This document shows positions 27,493 through 36,987 of a stretch of 64,000 bases of DNA, piece by piece; position 1 is the stretch's first letter, and each line of letters begins with the position of its first letter. The stretch spans positions 2,059,992 through 2,123,991 of the forward strand of contig NZ_CP101322.1 of assembly GCF_024300625.1 (NCBI RefSeq), read 5' to 3'. Below the pieces are notes generated by a model. The model saw nothing but the letters and a program-made list of their open reading frames with translations. It did no database searches and was not told where the DNA came from. A program made the translations under genes and the position numbers. Source of the stretch: Halovivax gelatinilyticus. GTDB lineage: Archaea > Halobacteriota > Halobacteria > Halobacteriales > Natrialbaceae.

Positions 27493-30400
27493 ATGGGAAC
27501 CGGGATAAGGAATAATATAATTTTGACACTTCTGATTGTCGTTTTGCTATTCCTGACACTCGGGGGCGGTGTAACGACGGCTCAATTTGGATCGTCGGGT
27601 GCCGGACAGGACGAGCAGATCGGTGAACCGATGCAGTCGGTCGAGATCGAAGACGGATTACAAAACGCGACGGGCGAGATGGAGGTGATCGTTCGCTTCG
27701 GATCGGTCGACAGCGCGACCGTACAGTCGAGTGACGACCCCGTCAACACGCTTCAACGAGCGGCGAACGACTCACAGGTATCGTTGAATCAGCTCGCTGA
27801 TCGATCGGATGCGGTGACGATCGAACGATCCTATTGGCTGGTAAACGGCGCGTTGGTGACCGTGGACACCGAGCGGGTGGCGATCGAGGAACTCGCGAGA
27901 ATTGACGGCGTAGAACGGATCGAGGAGAATTCGAAAGTTACGCCACCGTCGACGACGGTGACCGAAGCCACCGACCGAACGGCGACGACCGCGACCGACG
28001 TCACGTGGGGACTCGACAGGATCAACGCTCCCGACGTGTGGGAGACCTTCGGGACGCGGGGTGACGGGGTCCGGGTGGCGGTCCTCGACACTGGAATCGA
28101 TGCGAGTCACCAAGATCTCGACCTGCATTCGGACGATCCGACCGATCCGACCTATCCCGGTGGCTGGGCGGAGTTCAACGAATACGGGAACGACGTCTCT
28201 GGCTCTGAACCTTACGACTGTGGAACTCACGGAACCCACGTCAGCGGAACGGTCGCGGGCGGCGATGGCTCGGGAACGCACATCGGCGTCGCGCCGGACG
28301 TCGAATTGATGCACGGTGGCGTCCTCGTCGAAGAGAATGATGATGGCAGTTGCTTCGGCTGGTCGTCTCAGGTTATTGGAGGGATGGAGTGGGCTATTCA
28401 GAACGATGCTGACGTCATCAGCATGAGTTTAGGCGGAGAGAGATACTCCAGTCAGTACCCGGATGCGGTCCGGAACGCCGAGTCGGCAGGCGTCCTCGTC
28501 GTCGCGTCGGCCGGGAACACTGAGGAGGGAAGTAGCACCAGCCCGGGGAACGTCTACGATTCGTTCGCCGTCGGGAACAGCAATTTTCACGACGGTATTT
28601 TCTCCACGTCGAGCGGCGAACTCGTGCAGAAAAGCGAATTCCCGAGGCCGAAATCCCACTGGCCGGGCGAGTGGATCGTCCCCGATGTCGCCGCACCGGG
28701 TACGAACGTAAACAGTGCACTTCCGAATGATGAGTACGGGTTTAAGACTGGAACGTCCATGGCAGCCCCGCACGCTTCGGGGGCGGTCGCCTTGATACAG
28801 TCCGCGACGGACGACGATCTTTCACCCGGCGAAATAACCGCTGCGCTCGAAGCGACCGCCTTGAAACCGGATAGTTGGGACGAAGACGACGCGATGTACG
28901 TCAAGGGCGACAAGGACAGCCAGTACGGCGCCGGGATCATCGACGCGCGGGCGGCCGTTAGCAAACTCGTCCCGGCAACCTTCGAGGGTACGGTTGTGGA
29001 CGACACCACCGGTGATCCAGTCGAAGGCGTAACTGTCACGGCCGTGTCGGGAGCGGAGACCGCCGAAGCGAAAACCGATTCCGACGGGTCGTTCGCCGTC
29101 GAGGTCGCCGGCGACAATGCGTACGACCTGACCGTCGATCCCGAAGGGTATCAGGCCGTGACGAAAGACGGTGAATACGTCGGGAGCGATCAGACCCTCG
29201 ATCTCGGCACGGTATCGGTAATCGGAACCGCCTCACTCGAGGGAACGATTTCCGACGCGGTCACTGGTGAGCAACTTGAGCACGTTTCTCTGACAGCGAC
29301 GGATGCACACGGCGGTGACCAGAGCTACGTCGCCGAGACCGATGGGACCGGCGAGTTCGAATTAGAATCTGTCCGTGGGAGTGTCGAGTACGAACTGACG
29401 GCGCTGGCTCCTGGCTACGAGCCACGGTCCGTGACGACGCACGTCGGAGACGGCGAGTCGGCCGTGGTGGACGTAGCTCTCGTCGGCGATTCGGCGCTTT
29501 CTGGATCCGTCACCGACCGAGAATCCGGTTTCGAAGTCAAAAACGCGACGGTCTCCGCAGTGAGCGACGCTGGAACGTACGTAACCGTCTCGGAGAGTGA
29601 CGGCACGTACGCGATCGATATTCCTGGGAACGAGACGGCCTACGAGGTGTCTATCGTGGCCGAGGGATACGAGACGGAGACGGAGACGATCGTCGTCGAC
29701 GGCGAAGTGGACCACACGCGTTCACTCGTCGGTGATTCGAACATCACTCTCTCGATTACCGAATCGAACTTCGGCGATCCGATCGAAAACGCGACGGTTA
29801 CGGCGACGAACGAATCGGTCGGTTCCTACGACGGGACCGCCACCGTGGGAGAGGGTACGTACCTAATCGAAAACGTCTCGAGTGCCAGCGAGTACCTGAT
29901 AACCGTCGATGCAACCGGATACGAGACGAATTCGACGGCAGTTTCGGAGCTAACACCCGACACAACTACCGACGCAGGCGACCTCCTTCTCACCGGAAAT
30001 GCGACGATCGAGGGGACGCTCGTGGATGCCTTCGGGAAGACTCCGGACGGCGAAGACGTCTCAATACCGAATACGACGGTCGACGTGGAACGTGCGGATG
30101 CCAGCGACTCGCTCACGATTACGAACGCGACCGACAGTGACGGTTCCTTCGAGCTCGCGGTCCCGGGCATCGGCGCGAATTACACCGTCTCCGCTTCGGC
30201 CCCGTACTACGAGGGGACGAGTCAGACGACTGCCAGTCTCGAGGATAACGCATCGACCGCGTTCGATCTTCGGCTAACTGGAAACGCCACGCTCTCGGGT
30301 GCGGTGAACGCGAGCGGTGTACAATCCGAGAGCGCTACGATCTCAGCGACGACCGACGCTACTGGCTGGGGTGACGTCACGTGGTACAACGAAACGGTCG

Positions 30401-31356
30401 ATCAGATTGCGGTTCCGGGGCTTGGAGACACCTATACCGTTAGCGCAACCTCTCGTGGTTTTTCGACCAATTCGACGACGCTCGACACCGTTACTGCAGA
30501 CGACGTCTTTGGGACACTGACGATCGAGCAACGCTCACACCACTTCGGCATCGATGACCTTTCCGCTCCGGAGACGGCTGAAGAAGGTGATACTGTCACG
30601 GTCGGGGCAACGGTCGCCAATTTCGGTACGGCCGATTGGAACGATACGGTTTCGTTTTACGCCGACGGCGACCGCGTTACCAGTCAGACTGTCTCGCTGA
30701 ACGGGACAGAAAACACGTCGATGGGTGAACGGGATACGACTTCGGTTACCTTCTCCCACACGGTCGAGACGCCCGGAGTGGTTGACTATGCTATCGCATC
30801 CGAAAACGAGACGGCCAACGCCACCGTCACCGTCGAGGAGAGTAGTGGGGGCGGCTTTCTCCCGCCACCGCCGACACCCGAACCGTCGGTCTCCGTTCTC
30901 TCGATGGAACTCGCCGACGCCGAGATCACCGTCGACGAATCGACTGGCGTCCTCGTCGAACTGATCAATACCGGCGACGCGGACGGCGAGCAGCCGCTCG
31001 AACTGGCCGTCGACGGCGCGGTCGTGGAGACGGCCACGTTCGACGTGCCGGCCGGCGAACGGATCGAGACGACGCTCTCACACGCGTTCGACGAACCGGG
31101 TACGTATCAGATCGACCTCGACGGTCAGTCAGTCGGGACGGTCACCGTCGACGACCCGGCTCCATCGGACGAAACCACTTCCGACGACCAGTCGGCCGAC
31201 GGGGACGCCGACGACTCGACTGACGCGTCCGAATCGCCCGCTGTCGACGATTATTCCACGGACGACGATTCCGCGGACGATGCCATCCCTGCCTTTGGCG
31301 TCGTTGCCACACTCCTCGCGCTCGCCGCCGTCGCGTTCGTCCACCGGCGACGGTAA
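27493..31356 (+). CDS. Large secreted S8 protease with tandem Ig-like repeats, CARDB domains and PAF-type sorting tail
   Basis: A 1287-residue paralogue of the preceding gene. The start at ATG 27493 gives a clean signal peptide (IRNNIILTLLIVVLLFLTLG). The prodomain is followed by an S8 domain with Asp199 (VAVLDTGIDASHQD), His246 (GTHGTHVSGT), Asn342 (ASAGNTEEGS) and Ser422 (GTSMAAPH). Residues about 495-1020 are six or seven CarboxypepD_reg-like beta repeats (e.g. ASLEGTISDAVTGEQLEHVS, ATIEGTLVDAFGKTPDGEDV). Two CARDB-like domains flank a GGGFLPPPPTPEPS linker. The tail is acidic with AIPAFGVVATLLAL and RRR, so Ala replaces Gly of PGF. It lacks the amidotransferase-like and beta-helix regions of its paralogues. 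Many Asn-X-Thr/Ser sites suggest glycosylation. Confidence 0.92.
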   Translation: MGTGIRNNIILTLLIVVLLFLTLGGGVTTAQFGSSGAGQDEQIGEPMQSVEIEDGLQNATGEMEVIVRFGSVDSATVQSSDDPVNTLQRAANDSQVSLNQLADRSDAVTIERSYWLVNGALVTVDTERVAIEELARIDGVERIEENSKVTPPSTTVTEATDRTATTATDVTWGLDRINAPDVWETFGTRGDGVRVAVLDTGIDASHQDLDLHSDDPTDPTYPGGWAEFNEYGNDVSGSEPYDCGTHGTHVSGTVAGGDGSGTHIGVAPDVELMHGGVLVEENDDGSCFGWSSQVIGGMEWAIQNDADVISMSLGGERYSSQYPDAVRNAESAGVLVVASAGNTEEGSSTSPGNVYDSFAVGNSNFHDGIFSTSSGELVQKSEFPRPKSHWPGEWIVPDVAAPGTNVNSALPNDEYGFKTGTSMAAPHASGAVALIQSATDDDLSPGEITAALEATALKPDSWDEDDAMYVKGDKDSQYGAGIIDARAAVSKLVPATFEGTVVDDTTGDPVEGVTVTAVSGAETAEAKTDSDGSFAVEVAGDNAYDLTVDPEGYQAVTKDGEYVGSDQTLDLGTVSVIGTASLEGTISDAVTGEQLEHVSLTATDAHGGDQSYVAETDGTGEFELESVRGSVEYELTALAPGYEPRSVTTHVGDGESAVVDVALVGDSALSGSVTDRESGFEVKNATVSAVSDAGTYVTVSESDGTYAIDIPGNETAYEVSIVAEGYETETETIVVDGEVDHTRSLVGDSNITLSITESNFGDPIENATVTATNESVGSYDGTATVGEGTYLIENVSSASEYLITVDATGYETNSTAVSELTPDTTTDAGDLLLTGNATIEGTLVDAFGKTPDGEDVSIPNTTVDVERADASDSLTITNATDSDGSFELAVPGIGANYTVSASAPYYEGTSQTTASLEDNASTAFDLRLTGNATLSGAVNASGVQSESATISATTDATGWGDVTWYNETVDQIAVPGLGDTYTVSATSRGFSTNSTTLDTVTADDVFGTLTIEQRSHHFGIDDLSAPETAEEGDTVTVGATVANFGTADWNDTVSFYADGDRVTSQTVSLNGTENTSMGERDTTSVTFSHTVETPGVVDYAIASENETANATVTVEESSGGGFLPPPPTPEPSVSVLSMELADAEITVDESTGVLVELINTGDADGEQPLELAVDGAVVETATFDVPAGERIETTLSHAFDEPGTYQIDLDGQSVGTVTVDDPAPSDETTSDDQSADGDADDSTDASESPAVDDYSTDDDSADDAIPAFGVVATLLALAAVAFVHRRR
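30976..31100 (+). repeat. Near-identical 125-bp block, copy 2
   Basis: Partner of 26870-26994; one mismatch in 125 bases, in the same position of the last CARDB-like domain. Confidence 0.9.
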
Positions 31357-31755
31357 CGCCCGTCGTATCCGGTCCTGTCGGTACCCAGAGCCCGCCGACG
31401 GCCCTCGGACCGATTGCGCTCGGGTCGTACTTTTCACGGCCGGGTTACCTGGGAGCCGACGCTCTCGGGAACGTCGATAACCGAGGAACCACCGGGTTCG
31501 GGTCGACGCCGATGGGTACATGGGTCCACGTAGACAGGGTGCGCGGATCCACGCCGACGGGGTGCTCGAGGATCCACGCGGACGGGGCGGTGAGTCCACG
31601 CTGAACGTGTGCGTGGTTCCCGCAAGAAAACGGTCGTTTACCGTCCGAATCGAGGCCGTCGCGTGTAGTGGGGTGCCGTATCGGCGTGCTCGCCGAGGCT
31701 TCAATCGGTCGGTGCGGGCCGGGAAGGCGTTTCTGCTCAGCGGCTCCGACCGTCG
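31357..31755. repeat. Intergenic region with degenerate short repeats
   Basis: 399 bp between convergent genes. Between about 31497 and 31611 a unit of roughly 22-26 bases recurs about five times in degenerate form, with a core like GGATCCACGCCGACGGGGTG (at about 31540-31560 and 31570-31588 it is best preserved). I see no gene. The repeats resemble a decaying tandem array; no function can be read. Confidence 0.5.
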
Positions 31756-32505
31756 TTACTCGTCGCTTCCGTCGTCACTGTCATCTTCCTCGTCGCCGTC
31801 GTCTGATTCATCGTCGTCTTCGTCACCGTCATCTCCATCGCTCGGTGGGCCGGCGTGGTCAGGCGGGCCCTGTTCGTCGCCGTCGTCACCGCCCGCGTGG
31901 TCGGGTGGTCCCTGCTCGCCGTCGTTACCGCCAGCGTGGTCCGGTGGGCCGGCGTGGTCGGGGACGTTACCGGGGTTGTGCTCGTGGACGAAGTCGACGA
32001 CGGCGAGGCCGAACGGCCCGTCGACGTCGTCTTTGTTATCGCCGATGAACTGCGAGAGGAGCTGACCGAGCGTCGTCTCCGGTGGTCCTTCACCGTTGCC
32101 TTCGTCATCATCCTCTTCGTCATCGTCGTCGGGCGCGACGAGGTCGAACGACGTCGTGGCGGTCTCGTTCTCGTGAGTCGCTTTGACGTCGATCGTCACG
32201 TTCTCGCTCGGAACGGGAAGGTCGACGCTGCCGTTCTCGTCGGCCGCGTAGTCGCCGACGCCGTCGTACGTCGCGTTCTCGTCGCTCGCATTTGCATCGA
32301 GCGTGACGTTCACGCTCGCGTTGTCGACGCCGGTGTCGTTCTTCGTCACCTCGACGATCGGGTCAGCAGGGTCGAAGACGTTGACGGTCAACTCTGCCGC
32401 GTTATCTCCGTCGTCTTCGGCCGCGACCGCACTGACCGGGGCCAGGACGGACAGGACCATCACCAGCGCCAGCACGATCGCGATCGTGGTTCGGGTACGG
32501 ATCAT
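31756..32505 (-). CDS. Secreted acidic protein with PPDHAGG repeats
   Basis: A 249-residue protein with a signal peptide (TTIAIVLALVMVLSVLAPVSAVAA), a beta-rich N-terminal domain with several Asn-X-Thr/Ser sites (e.g. NASVNVTLDANAS), a short helical segment (TLGQLLSQFIGDNKDD) and a low-complexity C-terminal half. This half repeats GPPDHAGG four times in variants and ends in about 45 Asp/Glu/Ser/Gly residues. No anchor signal follows, so it is probably released or bound non-covalently. TTTATTC at 32531-32537 (minus strand) is a likely TATA box. No family is recognised. Confidence 0.75.
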   Translation of the reverse strand: MIRTRTTIAIVLALVMVLSVLAPVSAVAAEDDGDNAAELTVNVFDPADPIVEVTKNDTGVDNASVNVTLDANASDENATYDGVGDYAADENGSVDLPVPSENVTIDVKATHENETATTSFDLVAPDDDDEEDDDEGNGEGPPETTLGQLLSQFIGDNKDDVDGPFGLAVVDFVHEHNPGNVPDHAGPPDHAGGNDGEQGPPDHAGGDDGDEQGPPDHAGPPSDGDDGDEDDDESDDGDEEDDSDDGSDE

Positions 32506-32667
32506 TACGGTCGGACCATCGGCTATCCGGTGAATAAAGCCCCCTCGCGGTTCGATTCGTTCGGCGTCGTACAGGAACCTCTGAGAGTCGGTTAGAACGT
32601 TTATACTCGAATCTGAACGTTCAACAGTGGGTAACGAATCGGTCCGCCACGGCCGGTCGTTCGCCGC

Positions 32668-33963
32668 TTATTCGGCGCGCGAAACGAGCGCCGTCGCCTC
32701 GTCGATAGCTCTGTTTCGGACCGTCTCGACGTCGAGCGTCTGCACCGCCCGATCGCGCATGAGCACCCGTCCGTCGCAGACGGTGTGACGAACGTCGCTC
32801 GCCGCGGCCGCGTAGGCGAGGTGGCTCACGAGGTCGTGGGCTGGCGTGAGGTGAGGCGACTCGAGGTCGATCACGGCGAGGTCGGCCGTGCCACCGACTT
32901 CGAGTCGACCGACCGGCAAGTCGATCGCCTCGGCGCTTCCCGCCGTCGCCATCTCGACGACGGCCTCGGCCGGGACGGCCGCCGCGTCGTTTGCGGCCAG
33001 TTTCCCGATCATGGCGGCGTCGCGCGCCTCGTCTAACAGCGAGAGGTCGTTGTTCGAGGCCGCGCCGTCGGTGCCGAGGCCGACCGTGACGCCGGCGTCG
33101 CGCATGGCCTGGACGGGTGCCATCCCGCTCGCGAGCTTCGTGTTCGAGGCGGGACAGTGGATCACGCCCGCGCCGGTCTCGGCGAGGAGGTCGATCTCCG
33201 TCTCGTCGACGTGGACGCCGTGGGCGAGAAAGTCCTCGGATTCGAGCAGGCCGAGATCGCGCGCGTACTCGAGCGGGCGAACGCCGTGTTCGTCGACGAT
33301 CGGCTCGACCTCCGCTGTCGTCTCGTTCGCGTGGACGTGTACCGGTAGGTCGGCGTCGCGCGCGTTCGGAACGTACTCCTCGAAGATCTCGGCGCTCACG
33401 GTCGTCAGCGCGTGGGGCATGAAGGCCGTTCGAACGCGACCGTCGGCCGCGCCGTCGTACTCGCGGGCGAACGCCAGGCCGGTTTCGGCGTCATCGCGGG
33501 CGGCGTCGTGGTCCTTGCCGACGGAGATGACGCCGTGGCCGAGTCTGGCGCGGACGCCGGCGCGGGCGACGGCGTCCGCGACCCGGTCCATCTCGAAGTA
33601 CATGTCGGCGAAGCCGGTGATTCCCGCGCGGATCATCTCCACCAGCGCGAGTTCCGTCCCGGCCTCGATCGCCTCGGGCGTGAGTTCGGCTTCGGCCGGC
33701 CAGATGTCTTCCTGTAACCAGGCGTCGAGCGGTTTGTCGTCGGCGTAGCCGCGAAGCAGCGTCATCGCGGCGTGACAGTGGCCGTTGACCAGCCCGGGGG
33801 TGACGAGTGCGCCCGTCGCGTCGAGCGTTTCGTCAGCCTCCGAGCCGAGAGCCGATCCCACCTCGACGATTTCGCCGGCTTCCCGATCGACGAGCACGTC
33901 GCCACGAGAGACGGTCAGGTCCGGTCGCAGAACGTGGCCGCCGGTGAGTGCGAGCGTCTGCAT
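32668..33963 (-). CDS. Amidohydrolase: 5'-deoxyadenosine / S-adenosylhomocysteine / methylthioadenosine deaminase-like
   Basis: A 431-residue metal-dependent amidohydrolase of the MtaD/SAH-deaminase group. It shows LVNGHCHAAMTLLRGYADD with metal ligands His62 and His64, then LALVEMIRAGITGFADMYF, HVHANETTAEVEP (further ligand His), GAGVIHCPASNTKLASGM and the final ligand Asp in GLGTDGAASNNDLSLL. The expected reaction is deamination of adenosine-type nucleosides (SAH, 5'-deoxyadenosine, methylthioadenosine), converting them to inosyl forms. This complements ahcY at 21027-22316, though the two are not an operon. The exact substrate cannot be told from the sequence. Confidence 0.88.
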   Translation of the reverse strand: MQTLALTGGHVLRPDLTVSRGDVLVDREAGEIVEVGSALGSEADETLDATGALVTPGLVNGHCHAAMTLLRGYADDKPLDAWLQEDIWPAEAELTPEAIEAGTELALVEMIRAGITGFADMYFEMDRVADAVARAGVRARLGHGVISVGKDHDAARDDAETGLAFAREYDGAADGRVRTAFMPHALTTVSAEIFEEYVPNARDADLPVHVHANETTAEVEPIVDEHGVRPLEYARDLGLLESEDFLAHGVHVDETEIDLLAETGAGVIHCPASNTKLASGMAPVQAMRDAGVTVGLGTDGAASNNDLSLLDEARDAAMIGKLAANDAAAVPAEAVVEMATAGSAEAIDLPVGRLEVGGTADLAVIDLESPHLTPAHDLVSHLAYAAAASDVRHTVCDGRVLMRDRAVQTLDVETVRNRAIDEATALVSRAE

Positions 33964-34119
33964 ACTGCTGGGTTTCTCGCGCGATCGCCTTAGGCTATCG
34001 ATCTGGCCGGTGGATCGAGGCTGGCGAGACGCCCGGCTGCTGGTCCGTTCGACTGGCGGCGATTCTCGAATCGCGTCGACAAACGAGGGTTTAACGATCG
34101 CTCATCCGTTAGCCCTCCC

Positions 34120-35286
34120 ATGGACGAGCGTTCGGGTGACGAGCGTGTTGCGGACGACGACCGGTCGGGCGAGACGAACCCCTCGCGAGAGTCGCCGGAG
34201 CGGGGTCACGTCCCACGGGTCCCGGATTCCGACGGTGACGGCGAGACTGCGACGGAGCGCTTTCCCGGTCTGGCCGACGATCGACCGACGGGTGGCGACC
34301 GATCGAACGCGGCCGAATCCGGGGCGGCCGACGCCCAGGCCGACCGAATTCCCATCGATCCGTCGCTCGACCTCGACGGAGACACGTTACGCGCCAACGG
34401 ATCCGATCGTTCGGGCGTTCCGACGGCGGACGCGGTCGGATCCGAGTTCGCCGACGGCCAGCCCGGGATCGATCTCGATGAGAGTGGTTCGGGTTGGTGG
34501 GGCGGCGTCGGCTGCGACCCCGACCCGGATACCGTCAGGTTCTGGGCGGGACTGTTGAGCGCGCTCGGTCTCGTTTCCTTTCTCGTCGCGGGAGCGATCT
34601 ACTGGCAGGGTCCGGTCGACGCGGCCGTCGGCGCTGCGCTCCTCGGAACGGCGCTTCTCGCCGCGGGCGTCTACGGCCTCCGCTCGGCACCGCACGTCTT
34701 CGGGTATCTCTCGGCTAGCTGGCGCGAACACCGACGATACGTACACCTCACGGTCGGGTTGTTCGCGCTCGGGATCGTCGTCGGGGCGATCGTCGCGTCC
34801 GCGGACGTCAACGTTCTGGACGCACTCGAGGAGTTGACCGGCGAGGATCCGTTCGCCGACCTCGATCACGAAGATCTGACGGCCACGTGGTTCATCGAGA
34901 ACAACACGCAGCCGTTCCTGTTAGCCATCGCGGGAGCGGCAACGCTCGGATTGTTGACGCTCTTTCTTCTCGTCTTCAACGGCATCGTCGTCGGGAACGT
35001 CGCCTGGTTCGCCACGCAGTCGGAAGGGATCGGATTCACGTTCGTCGCCCTCGCCCCGCACGCTATCTTCGAACTGACGGCCATCTTCGTCGCCGCGGCC
35101 GTCGGCTTCAGGCTCCTCCACCGATTCGCCCAGCGGATCTCCGGTTCGCGCGAGTCGTTCGTCACCAAACCCTACCTGCTCCGGACGACGCTGCTCGTCG
35201 CGTTCGCGTGGTCGCTGCTCGTCCTCGCGGCGTTCGTCGAGGCCCACGTCACCGTGTTGGCGCTTGAGGGGTTCTTCGCTGAGTAA
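34120..35286 (+). CDS. SpoIIM (stage II sporulation M)/DUF95-like membrane protein
   Basis: A 388-residue protein. The first 125 residues are a charged, low-complexity cytosolic region. Five or six hydrophobic helices follow. The core FIENNTQPFLLAIAGAATLG, the FNGIVVGNVAWFATQ turn and the LAPHAIFELTAIFVAAAVGF segment match the SpoIIM family, whose archaeal members are of unknown role and are often predicted to organise membranes or act as exporters. The ATG at 34120 is the only start giving the full frame. Confidence 0.82.
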   Translation: MDERSGDERVADDDRSGETNPSRESPERGHVPRVPDSDGDGETATERFPGLADDRPTGGDRSNAAESGAADAQADRIPIDPSLDLDGDTLRANGSDRSGVPTADAVGSEFADGQPGIDLDESGSGWWGGVGCDPDPDTVRFWAGLLSALGLVSFLVAGAIYWQGPVDAAVGAALLGTALLAAGVYGLRSAPHVFGYLSASWREHRRYVHLTVGLFALGIVVGAIVASADVNVLDALEELTGEDPFADLDHEDLTATWFIENNTQPFLLAIAGAATLGLLTLFLLVFNGIVVGNVAWFATQSEGIGFTFVALAPHAIFELTAIFVAAAVGFRLLHRFAQRISGSRESFVTKPYLLRTTLLVAFAWSLLVLAAFVEAHVTVLALEGFFAE

Positions 35287-35358
35287 ACCGTTCAAAACGG
35301 TCCGAACGACCGCCAACGGTCGCGTCGCTTTATTCGACCGTGACGGATGGGTGAGCGT

Positions 35359-36147
35359 ATGAACCGACGAACGTTCTGTGGAACGGTAGCGGGCGGACTC
35401 GCGCTTACAGCTGGCTGTACCGGCGTCCTCGACGACGAGGAGTCCGGCACGGTCCGCTTCTACGTGAGCGACGAACCGAATCGCATCGACGACTTCGAGT
35501 ACCTCCACGTCACCGTCTCGACGGTCGCGTTCAAACCGGCGGACAACGACGACGAAGACGGCGACGCAGGAGACGACGCCGACGACGGTGAGAGCGAGCA
35601 CGCGGACGACGAGGGCGGCCGACCGGACGACGCCGGCGCCCCCGACGACGGGGCTGACGACGCCGAAACCGGTGGCGACGGCACTGCTGAGTATGGAGAC
35701 GCAGACGGCGACGATGCGGACGATGAAGACGCAGACGGCGTCGATGACGAAGGAGAAGGCGCGCGCTCTCGCGGCGGCTGGGAGGAGTACCACCTCGACG
35801 ACCAGACGCTCGATCTCACGCAACTGCAGGGCGATCGCGCGACGATGCTCGACGAACTCGAGGTGCCCGCCGGCGAGTACACCGCCGTGGATCTCTTCGT
35901 CGACGAGATCGACGCGGTTCTGACCGAGGAGTTAGGCGGCGACGAGGCCGACGTGAAAATCCCGAGCGAGACGCTTCGTATTCGGACCCCGTTTACGGTC
36001 GAAGCTGACGACGAGGTCGACTTCGTCTACGATATCGCCCCGCACAAAGCCGGTCAGAGCGGGAAATACATCCTGACGCCGGTGATCAGCCAGAGCGGCA
36101 CCGACGTCGATATCGAAGCAGTCGACGCACGCGTCGACGCGGAGTGA
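35359..36147 (+). CDS. Tat lipoprotein with DUF4382 domain
   Basis: A 262-residue protein from the ATG at 35359 (MNRRTFCGTVAGGLALTAGC); an in-frame ATG four codons upstream adds nothing recognisable. RR plus a lipobox (LTAGC) indicate a Tat-exported lipoprotein. The DUF4382 domain is split by a long Asp/Glu/Gly/Ala insert (residues about 60-135): GTVRFYVSDEPNRIDDFEYL before it and DLTQLQGDRATMLDELEVPA with YDIAPHKAGQSGKYILTPVI after it. The acidic insert is probably a flexible, salt-adapted loop. Function of the family is unknown. Confidence 0.85.
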   Translation: MNRRTFCGTVAGGLALTAGCTGVLDDEESGTVRFYVSDEPNRIDDFEYLHVTVSTVAFKPADNDDEDGDAGDDADDGESEHADDEGGRPDDAGAPDDGADDAETGGDGTAEYGDADGDDADDEDADGVDDEGEGARSRGGWEEYHLDDQTLDLTQLQGDRATMLDELEVPAGEYTAVDLFVDEIDAVLTEELGGDEADVKIPSETLRIRTPFTVEADDEVDFVYDIAPHKAGQSGKYILTPVISQSGTDVDIEAVDARVDAE

Positions 36148-36195
36148 TTGGTCCGTCTTCCAGTGGTCGCCGATCGAGTCGTGAGCGGACACCGC

Positions 36196-36921
36196 TCAGG
36201 CGTAGACGGCGAGAAATACGAGTATACTGACGATGCTGAACAGCCCCATCAGGATCAGGGTGACCGGCATCACCGCCTGTCGAACCAGTGCGCTTCGCTC
36301 GTCGCCGTCCGTGAGGACAAAGGTCGGGGCGTCGCCCTCGCAAACGACCGCATTGTAGCTCGCGGCGCTCGTTTCCGGCGTCGACCGTCGTTCGACGTCG
36401 CCGAAGACGTGGATCGACTCGCCTGGTTCGAGTCGTCGCTCTCGGACTCGCCGACGGCGGCTTCGCGCGTCCGGACAGTCGTCCTCGCGGAGCACCGTCA
36501 GGATCGGTTCCGGCGGCGTCTCACCGCCGTCGACAGTTCCCTCCTCGTCGATCGACAGCGAGCGGTCTGCGCCGTCCGGATCGACGACGATCGATTCGTC
36601 GCTCTCGAGTACGAACGGGACGACCGCCGTCCGTTCGACTTCCGTCGTCCAGTTCGAGTTGGAACCGCTCCCGGTTCGTCGTTCGACCGTACATTCGTAG
36701 GCGAGACACGCCGTCCCCGTGAACGGAGCGTTAACCGTCGACTCGGCGACGCCGGCCGTCCCCTCCAGTTCGACGGTTCCCGTTCCGTTGACGGCGGTTT
36801 CGATCGACGTCGGGTCGCTTCGGAGGATTCGAACCACCGGTCGGAGTTTCCACAGCCCGGTTGCGAGGGGAAGACTCGCACCCAGAAGACCGAGGGCGGC
36901 GACGAGGAGGAAGGTGTTCAT
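36196..36921 (-). CDS. GIDE-like (E3-ubiquitin-ligase-related domain) membrane protein
   Basis: A 241-residue protein with an N-terminal helix (FLLVAALGLLGASLPLATGL), a soluble beta-rich central domain and one or two C-terminal helices (PVTLILMGLFSIVSILVFLA). The arrangement, with FTGTACLAYECTVERRTG and ESIHVFGDVERR segments, resembles the GIDE-type domain found in haloarchaeal membrane proteins and in mitochondrial MUL1; the RING part is absent, so ligase activity is not implied. It is convergent with the DUF4382 lipoprotein. Confidence 0.65.
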   Translation of the reverse strand: MNTFLLVAALGLLGASLPLATGLWKLRPVVRILRSDPTSIETAVNGTGTVELEGTAGVAESTVNAPFTGTACLAYECTVERRTGSGSNSNWTTEVERTAVVPFVLESDESIVVDPDGADRSLSIDEEGTVDGGETPPEPILTVLREDDCPDARSRRRRVRERRLEPGESIHVFGDVERRSTPETSAASYNAVVCEGDAPTFVLTDGDERSALVRQAVMPVTLILMGLFSIVSILVFLAVYA

Positions 36922-36987
36922 CGTTCACGCGTAGATACGATTTTAAAATGAAACTTCCGGTTGCGGCCCCGGTGCCGGTGCACCGAT

